Shown here piece by piece: positions 8,975-16,767 of a stretch of DNA of 64,000 bases. Positions within the stretch are counted from its first letter, which is position 1, and the number at the start of each line of letters is the position of its first letter. The notes below the pieces were generated by a model. That model saw only the letters and a list, made by a program, of their open reading frames with translations. It had not been told where the DNA came from and ran no database searches. The stretch spans positions 12,679 through 76,678 of the forward strand of contig JBHORA010000079.1 of NCBI GenBank assembly GCA_042408535.1, given 5' to 3'. This stretch comes from BPIH01 sp042408535 (GTDB taxonomy: Bacteria; Chloroflexota; Limnocylindria; Limnocylindrales; CSP1-4). The position numbers and the translations under genes were made by a program.

Positions 8975-9046
8975 GCGCTGCCCGAGGCGCTGCCCGAGGG
9001 GCTGCCTGAGGGGATGCCCGAGGCGCTGCCCGAGGCGCCGCTCGAG
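8975..9046 (+). repeat. Six 12-bp tandem repeats, intergenic
   Basis: Six consecutive copies of GCGCTGCCCGAG, some with one to three changes, between SCO1 and PCuAC. The period is a multiple of three, yet neither flanking gene extends through it. It could influence mRNA structure between the two cistrons. Confidence 0.85.
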
Positions 9047-9096
9047 GTGTGCTCGGACCGAAAGACTCGAACCGACTTCCATAGGAGGATTGCCAG

Positions 9097-9723
9097 ATGT
9101 CCACCGATCCTGGTCGCCTTCCGGCTCCACTCGTCTCTCCTCCGCCTCGGCTGCCGGTCGGGCGAGCCCTCGCGCCGTCTCGGCAGGAAGCTGCCGGCCC
9201 CTGCCGCGGCCGACCCCGGGCCCCTCGTGCTCCCCGCTCTGGGGGCCGCCTCGTCGGCCTCGTCGCTGCGGCCGGAGTGATCGTCCTCGTCGCCTGCGCC
9301 GCCGGCAGCGAGATCACCGTCCGCGATCCCTGGATCCGCTTGACTGATCCGAGTCGCCCGCTCGGAGGCTTCATGACGATCGTCAACGGGGGCGCCGCCG
9401 ACGACGCCCTCGTCGGGGCCGAGAGCCCGGCCTTCGGCTCCATCGAGCTCCACGAGACGGTACCGGCGACTTCGGAGGCGAGCCCGATGCCGTCCGATGG
9501 GATGGCGAGCCCGATGCCGTCCGATGGGATGGCGATGGCGATGCGCCCCGTCGCGGAGATCCCCATCCCGGCCGGGGGTGAGCAGGCCCTCCAGCCCGGC
9601 GGCTACCACCTCATGCTCATGGCCCCGAAGCGCTCTCTGGCCGTGGGCGACACTGTCGAGCTGACCCTCCACTTCAAGAGCGGCCGCTCGGTGACGATCG
9701 AAGCGCCCGTGCGGGCACCGTGA
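9097..9723 (+). CDS. PCuAC-type periplasmic copper chaperone
   Basis: 208 residues, DUF461/PCuAC family, which passes Cu(I) to cytochrome oxidase together with SCO1. A long, basic N-terminal region precedes a hydrophobic segment ending in VACAAG, a probable lipobox. The copper fold follows: GGFMTIVNGG, SIELHETV and the C-terminal GGYHLMLM, giving the expected His/Met ligands. A 27-bp tandem duplication (9478-9531) encodes ASPMPSDGM twice, inserting extra Met residues in the ligand-bearing loop. AGGAGG at 9083-9088 supports ATG 9097. Confidence 0.88.
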   Translation: MSTDPGRLPAPLVSPPPRLPVGRALAPSRQEAAGPCRGRPRAPRAPRSGGRLVGLVAAAGVIVLVACAAGSEITVRDPWIRLTDPSRPLGGFMTIVNGGAADDALVGAESPAFGSIELHETVPATSEASPMPSDGMASPMPSDGMAMAMRPVAEIPIPAGGEQALQPGGYHLMLMAPKRSLAVGDTVELTLHFKSGRSVTIEAPVRAP

Positions 9724-10187
9724 CGTTCAGCGGCTGGCGGTCGTGCTCGGCTGCCCCCGGACGTGCGCCGCCCCCATCCTGACACAGGCTCGGCCCTCCG
9801 ACTGTCGAGCCGGACCAGCTGCGCCCTGCTACGCCCCGCGCCCTGCTACGCCCTGCTCCGCCCTCCGCGCCCTGCTACCCCCCGCGCCCTGCTACGCCCT
9901 CGTGGCGCTTCGGCCGGGCGTGCGCCCCACGCACATCCTGGCGGTCCAGCGGCTGCCGGGGCCGACCGACGTGTCGAATCCATGCCCGCAGGATTGAAAG
10001 ATTCAACAGGGCGGGGCTGTGGACGACCGGACGGCCGTTCACGGTAAGCGTGTGCAGGGACGCCTCAAGCCTTGGGGCCCGCTCGAGCCCGGCCGAGGCC
10101 AAAGAATGTGCACCCCACTCACGTCGCTGCCGAAAACGAGGCGCCGGGGTCACGAGATCGACGGGCATGGGAGGTCCGGACGCGGCC

Positions 10188-10267
10188 GACCGCCGCCACG
10201 CTCCGCCGACCGCCGCCAGGCTCCGCCGAACGCCGCCAGGCTCCGCCGACCGGCCCCAGCCTCGGCC
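10188..10267 (+). repeat. 20-bp tandem repeat upstream of rplU
   Basis: Units GACCGCCGCCACGCTCCGCC (10188), then two close copies (10208, 10228) and a degenerate fourth (10248), with a partial fifth. It lies 57 bases upstream of the rplU -35 box, so it could affect promoter activity. Confidence 0.8.
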
Positions 10268-10323
10268 GACCACCGCCGCGCCGGGACGACCACATTGCGT
10301 TCCGGCGACCTCTACCGTGCTCG

Positions 10324-10352
10324 TTGACGGCTTCGCCGGCTCGCCGTACACT
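10324..10352 (+). promoter_or_regulatory. Housekeeping sigma promoter for rplU-rpmA
   Basis: TTGACG (10324-10329), a 17-base spacer and TACACT (10347-10352): nearly consensus -35, good -10 and ideal spacing. Transcription would start near 10359, leaving a leader of about 110 bases before ATG 10469, long enough for regulation by L21. Confidence 0.65.
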
Positions 10353-10468
10353 CGACGCTCGCGCCGCGGGCCGCCCGTCGTGGCCCCGGTGACCCCCGAC
10401 GTCCGCCCAGGCGGTTGCGCCCGACCGCCACTGGTCGCGGCCCGACCAGCGACCGAAGCAGAGGATCC

Positions 10469-11293
10469 ATGTACGCAGTCATCGAGACCGGCGGCAAGCA
10501 GTACCGCGTCGAGCTCGGCAGCTTGCTCGAGGTCGAACGGCTTGACGCCGAGGAGGGTCAGACGGTCACCCTCGACCGGGTTCTTCTCGTCGCCGACGGC
10601 GGCGAGGCCGCCATCGGCCGGCCGATCGTGACCGACGCCACCGTCCACGCGGAGGTGGTCCGCCAGACCCGCGGCGAGAAGATCGACGTCTTCAAGTACC
10701 GGCCGAAGGCTCGCCGCCGGGTGAAGAAGGGGCACCGCCAGGAGCTGACGGTTCTCCGCATCGCCGACATTCGCTTCAACGGCCGGAGCGCAGCCGAGCT
10801 CGCCCGGCAGGCGGAGGAGGTGGCCAGGACGGAGCGTCAGCGGCTCGAGGAGGCGGCTGCTCGCCAGGCAGCAGCTGACCGGGAGCTGGCGGCTCGTCTC
10901 GCTGCGAAGCGTGCCCAGGCCGGTGAGGCCCGCGAGGCGATCCGCGGTGGGGCGGGTCGCTCGGCGACACCGGCGGCGGAGACGACGCCCGAACCGAGCC
11001 CCGAGACGACGCCCGAACCGAGCCCCGAGACGACGCCCGAACCGAGTCCCGAGACGACGCCCGAACCGAGCCCCGAGAGCGGGCCAAGCACCAGTCGGGG
11101 GCGGGGCGGCGCCGGCCGGACGTCCAGGGCGTCGGCCCGCCCATCGCCCTCGGGCTCCGCGGCCTCGCCCGAAGCCGTGGGGGCCGAACCTGCGGCCGAG
11201 TCCGGTCAGGCGATCGAGACCGACACCGAGGGAACCCGACCAGAAGGGCCCCGGTCGGCGCGTCGAACCCGGACCACGAAGAAGGACGAGTAG
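10469..11293 (+). CDS. rplU: 50S ribosomal protein L21 with long C-terminal extension
   Basis: Residues 1-105 are a standard L21 (MYAVIETGGKQYRV start, KYRPKARRRVKKGHRQELTVLRI near the end), a 23S rRNA-binding protein of the large subunit. Usual length is about 100 residues; this one has 274. The extra ~170 comprise an Ala/Glu/Arg-rich helix (about 106-160), four perfect 8-residue TTPEPSPE repeats (about 171-202), a Ser/Arg/Gly-rich region and a basic end (RRTRTTKKDE). The frame is intact and rpmA begins 3 bases after the stop, so the tail appears to be truly translated. ATG 10469 is the conserved family start. Confidence 0.93.
   Translation: MYAVIETGGKQYRVELGSLLEVERLDAEEGQTVTLDRVLLVADGGEAAIGRPIVTDATVHAEVVRQTRGEKIDVFKYRPKARRRVKKGHRQELTVLRIADIRFNGRSAAELARQAEEVARTERQRLEEAAARQAAADRELAARLAAKRAQAGEAREAIRGGAGRSATPAAETTPEPSPETTPEPSPETTPEPSPETTPEPSPESGPSTSRGRGGAGRTSRASARPSPSGSAASPEAVGAEPAAESGQAIETDTEGTRPEGPRSARRTRTTKKDE
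10979..11074 (+). repeat. Four in-frame 24-bp repeats in rplU
   Basis: Four nearly identical 24-base units (starts 10979, 11003, 11027, 11051), each encoding ETTPEPSP. The period preserves the frame, as expected if copy number can change without breaking the gene. Confidence 0.95.
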
Positions 11294-11296
11294 ACG

Positions 11297-11590
11297 ATGG
11301 CGCACAAGAAGGCAGGTTCCAGCTCAAAGAACGGCCGCGACTCGGCCGGCCAGCGGCTGGGAGTGAAGGTCGGTGATGGGCAGCTCGTGCCGGCCGGCTC
11401 CATCCTCGTCCGCCAGCGAGGGATGACCTTCCTCGCCGGCAGCGGGGCTGCCCTCGGCCGCGACTACACGGTCTTCGCGACCGTGAGTGGCCGAGTCCGG
11501 TTCGAGTACGCTCGCAAGGACAAGAAGCGGGTCCGGGTCGTGCCGGAGCCGGCCCCCGAAGCTCGGCAGCCGGCGGCTACCAGCGCCTGA
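11297..11590 (+). CDS. rpmA: 50S ribosomal protein L27
   Basis: 97-residue L27, a large-subunit protein whose N-terminus reaches the peptidyl-transferase centre. The MAHKKAGSSSKNGRDS start, KVGDGQLVPAGSILVRQRG and the later VRFEY segment are diagnostic. It begins with Met-Ala-His, without the cleavable extension seen in Firmicutes. It follows rplU by 3 bases and is surely co-transcribed. The last ~12 residues are a Pro/Ala-rich tail. Confidence 0.97.
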   Translation: MAHKKAGSSSKNGRDSAGQRLGVKVGDGQLVPAGSILVRQRGMTFLAGSGAALGRDYTVFATVSGRVRFEYARKDKKRVRVVPEPAPEARQPAATSA

Positions 11591-11691
11591 CGAGCGCCGG
11601 CACAGCCGGGCCGCCTCCTCGGGCGCGTCCCTACGGAGGACGGGCTCGGGACGGCAATCGCCAGGCCGCCGCCCTCACCCCTGGAGAGACG

Positions 11692-11910
11692 ATGAAGCCC
11701 GACATCCACCCCAAGTACTATGAGGCGCGGGTCCACTGTGGGACCTGTGGGACCGAGTTCGTCGTCGGGAGCACCCGGCCCGAGCTCCGGGTCGATGTCT
11801 GCAGCAACTGCCATCCCTTCTACACCGGCACGCAGACCATCATCGACACTGCGGGCCAGGTCGAGCGCTTCCAGCGTCGGCTCGAGCGGCAGATCCGGGC
11901 CGGCGCCTGA
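11692..11910 (+). CDS. rpmE: 50S ribosomal protein L31 (zinc-binding form)
   Basis: 72 residues. MKPDIHPKYYEA start and four zinc ligands C16, C19, C37 and C40 (CGTC and CSNC), so this is the zinc-containing C+ form, which can also serve as a zinc store. The following FYTGTQ segment is typical. GGAGAG just before ATG 11692 supports the start. It leads into DUF1385-prfA, a common bacterial order. Confidence 0.97.
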   Translation: MKPDIHPKYYEARVHCGTCGTEFVVGSTRPELRVDVCSNCHPFYTGTQTIIDTAGQVERFQRRLERQIRAGA

Positions 11911-12057
11911 TCCTGGGGCATCGCGCCCGGGCGCCCTCCCGCCGATCGCTGCCTCCTCGCCAGCGCATCCCGCGGCGCCCGTTCGAGGCTGGTGGGCCCG
12001 GTTCGATTCGACGGATCGCCGATCGCGAGCCGGAGCGAGGCCCCGAGTGACTCCCGA

Positions 12058-12063
12058 TAGACT
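12058..12063 (+). promoter_or_regulatory. Candidate leaderless -10 element (TAGACT)
   Basis: TAGACT ends exactly 9 bases before ATG 12073. The same hexamer and spacing occur at 55418. The transcript would start at or next to the start codon; the upstream gap from rpmE (162 bases) holds no gene. Confidence 0.45.
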
Positions 12064-12072
12064 CATGCCAGG

Positions 12073-13161
12073 ATGACTCGTCCCTCGTACGGCGGCCAGG
12101 CCCTCATCGAAGGTGTCCTCATGCGGGGCCGGGATGCTATCGCCGTCGCCCTCCGCCATCCCGACGGCCAGATCGTCTGGGCGACCGAGCGCCTCGACTC
12201 GGGCTTTCACGGCAGCCGCTGGGCCCGCCTCCCGTTCGTTCGAGGCCTCGTCGTCCTCTACGAAACCCTCGTCGTCGGAACCCGCTGGCTCGTCCGCTCG
12301 GCGAACGTTGCCGCTTCCGCCGAGGGGGTCGAGCTCGGCCGCGGCTCCATCGGCCTCATGCTCCTCGTCACCCTTGCCGCGGGCGTCGGAATCTTCTTCC
12401 TCTTCCCGCTCCTCGTGGCGAGCGTCACGGCGGGCGGCCAGACGAACGACCTCCTCCAGCACCTCGTCGAAGGCCTCGTCCGGGTCGCCGTCTTCCTCGG
12501 CTACCTCGCCCTCATTGCTCAGGCTCCCGACATCCGGCGGGTCTTCCAGTACCACGGCGCCGAGCACATGACGATCCACGCCCTCGAGGCGGGCGATCCC
12601 TTCGAGCCGGCCGTGATCCGCCGCCATCCCACCGCCCATCCCCGCTGCGGAACGGAGTTCCTCGTCGTCGTCATCGTCCTCTCCATCGTCGCCTTCAGCC
12701 TTGTCGGCCGTCAGGAGGCCCACGTCATGGTCGGCAGCCGGCTCCTCCTCATCCCGGTCATCGCCGCCGCCGGCTACGAGCTCCTCCGGCTCGGTGCCCG
12801 CCACCGGGCAAACCCAATCGTCCGCCTCGTCATGGCGCCGGGGATCCTCGTCCAGCGGATCACGACCCGCCAGCCGACGGACGACATGATCGAGGTCGCC
12901 ATCGTGGCCATGGAGGAGGCCCTTCGGGCCGACGGTCAGCCGCTTCCTGCCGGGGCCGGCCGTCTCGACCGCGAGCCGCTCGCCACCGGCACGGCCCTCG
13001 CCACCGGCACGGCCCTCGCCACCGGCAAGGCCCTCGCCACCGGCAAGGCCCTCGCCACCGGCAAGGAGCGCGGAGCTGCCCGCACCGCCCCACCCGCTGG
13101 CCCGGCCTCCAAGAGCTACGAGTCCGCCCCGGACCAGTCCGCCGAACGGGTCGAGCCATGA
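12073..13161 (+). CDS. DUF1385 membrane protein (YqhQ family)
   Basis: 362 residues. PF07136 signature: YGGQALIEGVLMRG start, VRGLVVLYETLVVG, and the FQYHGAEHMTIHALE motif with later HPRCGTEF. Four or more membrane segments lie in the middle. Function is unknown, though the family often sits between rpmE and prfA as here. The C-terminal tail carries five copies of a six-residue LATGTA/LATGKA repeat. Its stop overlaps the prfA start by 4 bases (ATGA), so translation is coupled. Confidence 0.9.
   Translation: MTRPSYGGQALIEGVLMRGRDAIAVALRHPDGQIVWATERLDSGFHGSRWARLPFVRGLVVLYETLVVGTRWLVRSANVAASAEGVELGRGSIGLMLLVTLAAGVGIFFLFPLLVASVTAGGQTNDLLQHLVEGLVRVAVFLGYLALIAQAPDIRRVFQYHGAEHMTIHALEAGDPFEPAVIRRHPTAHPRCGTEFLVVVIVLSIVAFSLVGRQEAHVMVGSRLLLIPVIAAAGYELLRLGARHRANPIVRLVMAPGILVQRITTRQPTDDMIEVAIVAMEEALRADGQPLPAGAGRLDREPLATGTALATGTALATGKALATGKALATGKERGAARTAPPAGPASKSYESAPDQSAERVEP
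12979..13068 (+). repeat. Five in-frame 18-bp repeats in DUF1385 gene
   Basis: Five 18-base units beginning with CTCGCCACCGGC (starts 12979, 12997, 13015, 13033, 13051). The first two end ACGGCC, the next two AAGGCC, the last AAGGAG. They encode LATGTA or LATGKA in the cytoplasmic tail. Confidence 0.95.
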
Positions 13162-14264
13162 GCGGCTTCGAGGCCACCCTCGCCGAGGTCGCCGACCAGT
13201 ACGACGCCCTCCAGGCTGAGCTCGCCCGGCCCGAGACGGCAGCCGATCCGGCCGCCATCCGCCGGATCGGCCGCGAGCTCGCCCGCCTCGAGCCCGTCGT
13301 CGACGCCTACCGGCGCCTCGAGCGGGTCCGGGACGAGCTTCGCGAGGCCCGCCGTCTCCGCGACGAGGAGGCCGACGAGGAACTCCGCGACCTCGCCCGG
13401 GACGAGGTCGAGCGGCTCGTACGGGCCGAGGCGAGTCTCCTCGAGGAGCTCCGGCTCCTCCTCCTGCCGCGCGACCCGAACGACGAGCGGAACGTCATCA
13501 TGGAAATCCGGGCCGGCGCGGGCGGTGAGGAGGCGGCCCTCTTCGCAGCCGATCTCCTCCGGATGTACCTTCGGTACGCCGAGCGGCGCCGATGGCGGGT
13601 CGAGCTCATGTCGGTCCACGAGACCGGGATCGGCGGTATCAAGGAGGCGATCGTCCGGATCGACGGCGAGGGCGCCTACTCGCGCTTGAAGTTCGAGGGC
13701 GGCGTCCATCGCGTCCAGCGGGTCCCGGCCACCGAAGCCTCGGGCCGGATCCACACCTCGACGGCGACGGTCGTCGTCATGCCTGAGCCCGAGGAGATCG
13801 ACGTCGAGATCGACGAGGAGCGCGACCTCCGGATCGACGTCAAGCGATCGTCGGGGCCCGGCGGCCAGTCCGTGAACACGACCGACTCGGCGGTCCGGAT
13901 CACCCACCTCCCGACCGGCCTCGTCGTCGAGATCCAGGACGAAAAAAGCCAGCACAAGAACAAGGCGAAGGCCCTCGCCGTCCTCCGCGCCCGCCTCTAC
14001 GAGCGCGAGCTCGAGCGTCAGCGGGCCGCGGAGTCGGCCACGCGCCGGAGCATGGTCGGCGGCGGCGAGCGGGCCGAAAAGATCCGAACGTACAACTTCC
14101 CGCAGGACCGGGTCACCGACCACCGCATCGGCCTCGACCTCCACAACCTGCCGGCCATCCTCGACGGTGACCTCGACCGGATCATCGACCCCCTCGTCAC
14201 GACCGACCAGGCGGAGCGGCTTCGGGCCCTTGGCGAAGGGGAGGACGGCAATGGCATCCGCTGA
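13158..14264 (+). CDS. prfA: Peptide chain release factor 1
   Basis: 368-residue class I release factor that terminates at UAA and UAG. The codon-recognition motif is P190-A-T192 (PxT, the RF1 type), and the catalytic G235-G-Q237 lies in SSGPGGQSVNTTDS. This glutamine is the substrate of PrmC, encoded two genes on. The start overlaps DUF1385 by 4 bases. Length and domain order are normal. Confidence 0.97.
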   Translation: MSGFEATLAEVADQYDALQAELARPETAADPAAIRRIGRELARLEPVVDAYRRLERVRDELREARRLRDEEADEELRDLARDEVERLVRAEASLLEELRLLLLPRDPNDERNVIMEIRAGAGGEEAALFAADLLRMYLRYAERRRWRVELMSVHETGIGGIKEAIVRIDGEGAYSRLKFEGGVHRVQRVPATEASGRIHTSTATVVVMPEPEEIDVEIDEERDLRIDVKRSSGPGGQSVNTTDSAVRITHLPTGLVVEIQDEKSQHKNKAKALAVLRARLYERELERQRAAESATRRSMVGGGERAEKIRTYNFPQDRVTDHRIGLDLHNLPAILDGDLDRIIDPLVTTDQAERLRALGEGEDGNGIR

Positions 14265-16767
14265 TCGGGCTGCGGGGATCCGCTTCGTCCCGGCGCCGCC
14301 CGTCGAGGTCGTCGTCGCTACCGACCTCGGCTCGGTCGCCGTCCTCAAGCACGGCAACCTCTATCTCCTCACTGACCAGTTCGGCGACATCCACCCCGAC
14401 ACGAGGGGGCTCGGGCTCTACGAGGGCGATACCCGACTCCTGTCGTGCGCGCTCCTCCGGGTGAACGGCTACCGACCGGCGATTCTCCAGGCGCCCGTCG
14501 GCGGCGCCTACGAGGACGCCATCGAGCTGACGAACCCCGAGCCCCGGCGTGACCTCGGGGCGAAGCTCGATCCCCTCGCCCTCGTCCATCGCTCCATCGG
14601 AATCCGCCGCGAGCGCGTCGTCGCGGGGCTCTTGCGGGAGCGGGTCCGCCTCGTCAACTACGCCGAGGGTCGAGCCCGCGTCGAGCTCACCCTCGACCTC
14701 GCCGCCGATCTGGCCGACATCTTCGAGGTCCGGGGCTGGCCCCGAACACGGCGGGGCACGCACCTCCCGATCGCCCTCCACGAAGGGCTGGGGCGGGTCG
14801 TCTTCCGCTACGACGGCCTCGACGGCGTTCGCCGCGTTGTCCACGTCGCCCTCGACGGCAACCCGTCCCTCGCTCCCACCGAGGACGGGACGATCCGGGC
14901 CATCTGGCGCTGGTCGATTCCGTCGGGCGGGGAGCGCCAGGTCGAGTGGCACGTCTGGGCCGAGCGGCAGCGGCTCGGCGACGGGGGTCGGCTGGCGTCG
15001 GAGGGAGGCCCCGGCGCTGGCCGCGGGAAAGGCGAAACACCCGGCGAAGCCGAGCCCGGCGGCGGGGTCTTGAGGTCGGCCCCGAGGTCGGCCCCGGAGT
15101 CAGCAGCGGGGTCAGCGCCGGGGTCGGCCCCGGAGTCAGCAGCGGAGTCAGCGCCGGGGTCGGCCCCGGAGTCAGCACTGTCGTCAGCACCCCCCTCCGA
15201 ACCCGGCGAGCCCGTTGGCCCGGCAGGGAGGAGCGCGGTCGCCGTCGCCGAACGCGTCGCCACGGACGAGTCCGCTGCCCTCGCCCTCTTCACGCCCGTG
15301 CCCCGCCTCCGTGACGAGGAGGCCGGCGCCGCCTACCGGGCCTGGTGGCGAGGGGCGACGGAGGTCGAGTCCGACAACGAGCTCTTCAACCTCACCCTCC
15401 AGCGCTCGACGACCGACCTGCGCCTCCTCGTCAACGAGGGCCCCAGTCACCGGGAGTGGCATCTGGCGGCGGGCATCCCCTGGTTTGTCACCCTCTTCGG
15501 CCGGGACTCGATCATCACCGCCCTCCAGGTCCTTGCCTTCCGGCCTCAGATCGCCTACGCGACCCTCGATGTCCTCGCCGCTCGCCAGGCGACGGCCCTC
15601 GACCCGGAGCGGGACGCGGAACCCGGCAAGATCCTCCACGAGCTCCGGACCGGGGAGCTGGCGGCCATCGGCGAGCTCCCCCATACCCCCTATTACGGCT
15701 CCGTCGACGCGACGCCCCTCTGGCTCATCCTCCTTGGCGCGACCTTCGACTGGACTGGCGACCGGGCTCTCCTCGACCGGCTCTGGCCGCACGCCCTCGC
15801 CGCCCTCGACTGGATCGACCACTGGGGTGACCGCGACGGCGACGGCTTCGTCGAGTACGAGCGCCGGAACCCAACGGGCCTCCTGAACCAGGGCTGGAAG
15901 GATTCCTCGGACGCGGTCCGCGACCGCCACGGGCGCCTCGTCCCGACGCCGATCGCCCTCGTCGAGGTCCAGGGCTACGTCTACGACGCGAAGCGGCGGA
16001 TGGCGCATCTGGCCGACGTCCGGGGCGAGACCGAGCTCGCGACCCGCCTCGAGCGGGAGGCCGCCGCCCTTCGAGAGCGTTTCGAGGCAGCCTTCTGGGT
16101 GCCGGACCTCCGGTACTACGCCATGGCCCTCGACGGCGAGAAGCGTCAGGCTGACGCCATCACCTCGAACCCTGGCCAGGCCCTCTGGGCAGGCATCGTC
16201 TCGTCGGAGCGAGCCCGGCCCGTCGCCGATCGGCTCCTCGGGCCCGGTCTCTACTCGGGCTGGGGCGTCCGGACCTACGCCGCCGGTCAGCCCGGCTACA
16301 ACCCGATCGGCTACCACACCGGGACCGTCTGGCCCCACGACACCTCGCTCATCGCTGCCGGGCTGAAGCGATATGGCTTCGAAGACGAGGCGAACGAGCT
16401 CATCGGCCGGGTCTTCGAGGCGGCCCAGGCCTTCCCCGCCTACCGCCTCCCGGAGCTCTTCTGCGGCTTCGAGCGCGACTCGGCGACGTCCCCCGTTCCG
16501 TATCCCGTGGCGTGCTCGCCCCAGGCCTGGGCGGCAGGCGCACCCTTCCTCTTCCTCGAGACGATGCTCGGCCTCCGCCCCCACGCCGAGCGCGGCGAGC
16601 TCGAACTCCTCCACCCCCATCTCCCGTCCTGGCTCCGGAGCGTCCGGATCCGGAATCTCCGAGTGGGGTCGGCCCTCGTCGATCTCCTCTTCCACTCCTG
16701 GCGCGGCACGACGAGCGCCGAGGTTCTCCGGAAGGAAGGGGACATCGCGGTCACGATACGGCTGTGA
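14251..16767 (+). CDS. Amylo-alpha-1,6-glucosidase / glycogen debranching-type enzyme
   Basis: 838 residues. An N-terminal GDE_N_bis-type beta domain (about 25-245) begins with VLKHGNLYLLTDQFGDI. The C-terminal (alpha/alpha)6 domain (about 375-835) is GH133-like, with GRDS at 417-420, NQGWKDS at 546-552 and the late HTGTVWPHDTSLIA motif. It likely removes alpha-1,6-linked glucose or trims related glucans. Between the domains lies a low-complexity insertion of about 50 residues (275-325) of SAP/SAE repeats. The start overlaps prfA by 14 bases with GGGGAGG just upstream. Its place between prfA and prmC is unusual. Confidence 0.87.
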   Translation: MASADRAAGIRFVPAPPVEVVVATDLGSVAVLKHGNLYLLTDQFGDIHPDTRGLGLYEGDTRLLSCALLRVNGYRPAILQAPVGGAYEDAIELTNPEPRRDLGAKLDPLALVHRSIGIRRERVVAGLLRERVRLVNYAEGRARVELTLDLAADLADIFEVRGWPRTRRGTHLPIALHEGLGRVVFRYDGLDGVRRVVHVALDGNPSLAPTEDGTIRAIWRWSIPSGGERQVEWHVWAERQRLGDGGRLASEGGPGAGRGKGETPGEAEPGGGVLRSAPRSAPESAAGSAPGSAPESAAESAPGSAPESALSSAPPSEPGEPVGPAGRSAVAVAERVATDESAALALFTPVPRLRDEEAGAAYRAWWRGATEVESDNELFNLTLQRSTTDLRLLVNEGPSHREWHLAAGIPWFVTLFGRDSIITALQVLAFRPQIAYATLDVLAARQATALDPERDAEPGKILHELRTGELAAIGELPHTPYYGSVDATPLWLILLGATFDWTGDRALLDRLWPHALAALDWIDHWGDRDGDGFVEYERRNPTGLLNQGWKDSSDAVRDRHGRLVPTPIALVEVQGYVYDAKRRMAHLADVRGETELATRLEREAAALRERFEAAFWVPDLRYYAMALDGEKRQADAITSNPGQALWAGIVSSERARPVADRLLGPGLYSGWGVRTYAAGQPGYNPIGYHTGTVWPHDTSLIAAGLKRYGFEDEANELIGRVFEAAQAFPAYRLPELFCGFERDSATSPVPYPVACSPQAWAAGAPFLFLETMLGLRPHAERGELELLHPHLPSWLRSVRIRNLRVGSALVDLLFHSWRGTTSAEVLRKEGDIAVTIRL
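15088..15178 (+). repeat. 36-bp in-frame repeats in debranching enzyme linker
   Basis: Two 36-base units (15088-15123, 15124-15159) differing at about one base, followed by a partial third. Each is itself built from related 12-base SAPE/SAAG units. The frame is preserved. Confidence 0.85.

Larger units (their letters stand above)
9724..10468. other. 745-base non-coding gap with tandem repeats
   Basis: No credible gene on either strand. It contains four copies of a GCGCCCTGCTAC-type unit (starting at 9821, 9838, 9867 and 9884), then at least four copies of a 20-bp unit (10188-10267), then the rplU promoter and leader. The small TTGAA-AGA-TTCAA inverted repeat near 9994 is too short to interpret. 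I saw no tRNA or known RNA structure. Confidence 0.7.

Noticed and set aside
8975..9046. A peptide of LPEA repeats from the 12-bp array
   Set aside because: The frame through the array has no convincing start and continues into non-conserved sequence across the PCuAC start.
9965..10000. GTCGAATCC and a TTGAA/TTCAA stem suggestive of an RNA gene
   Set aside because: No cloverleaf or longer helix could be built; the 5-bp stem is within chance.
15088..15178. A transposon or frame disruption in the debranching enzyme
   Set aside because: The frame is kept, flanking domains are complete, and the insert is explained by tandem repeats.
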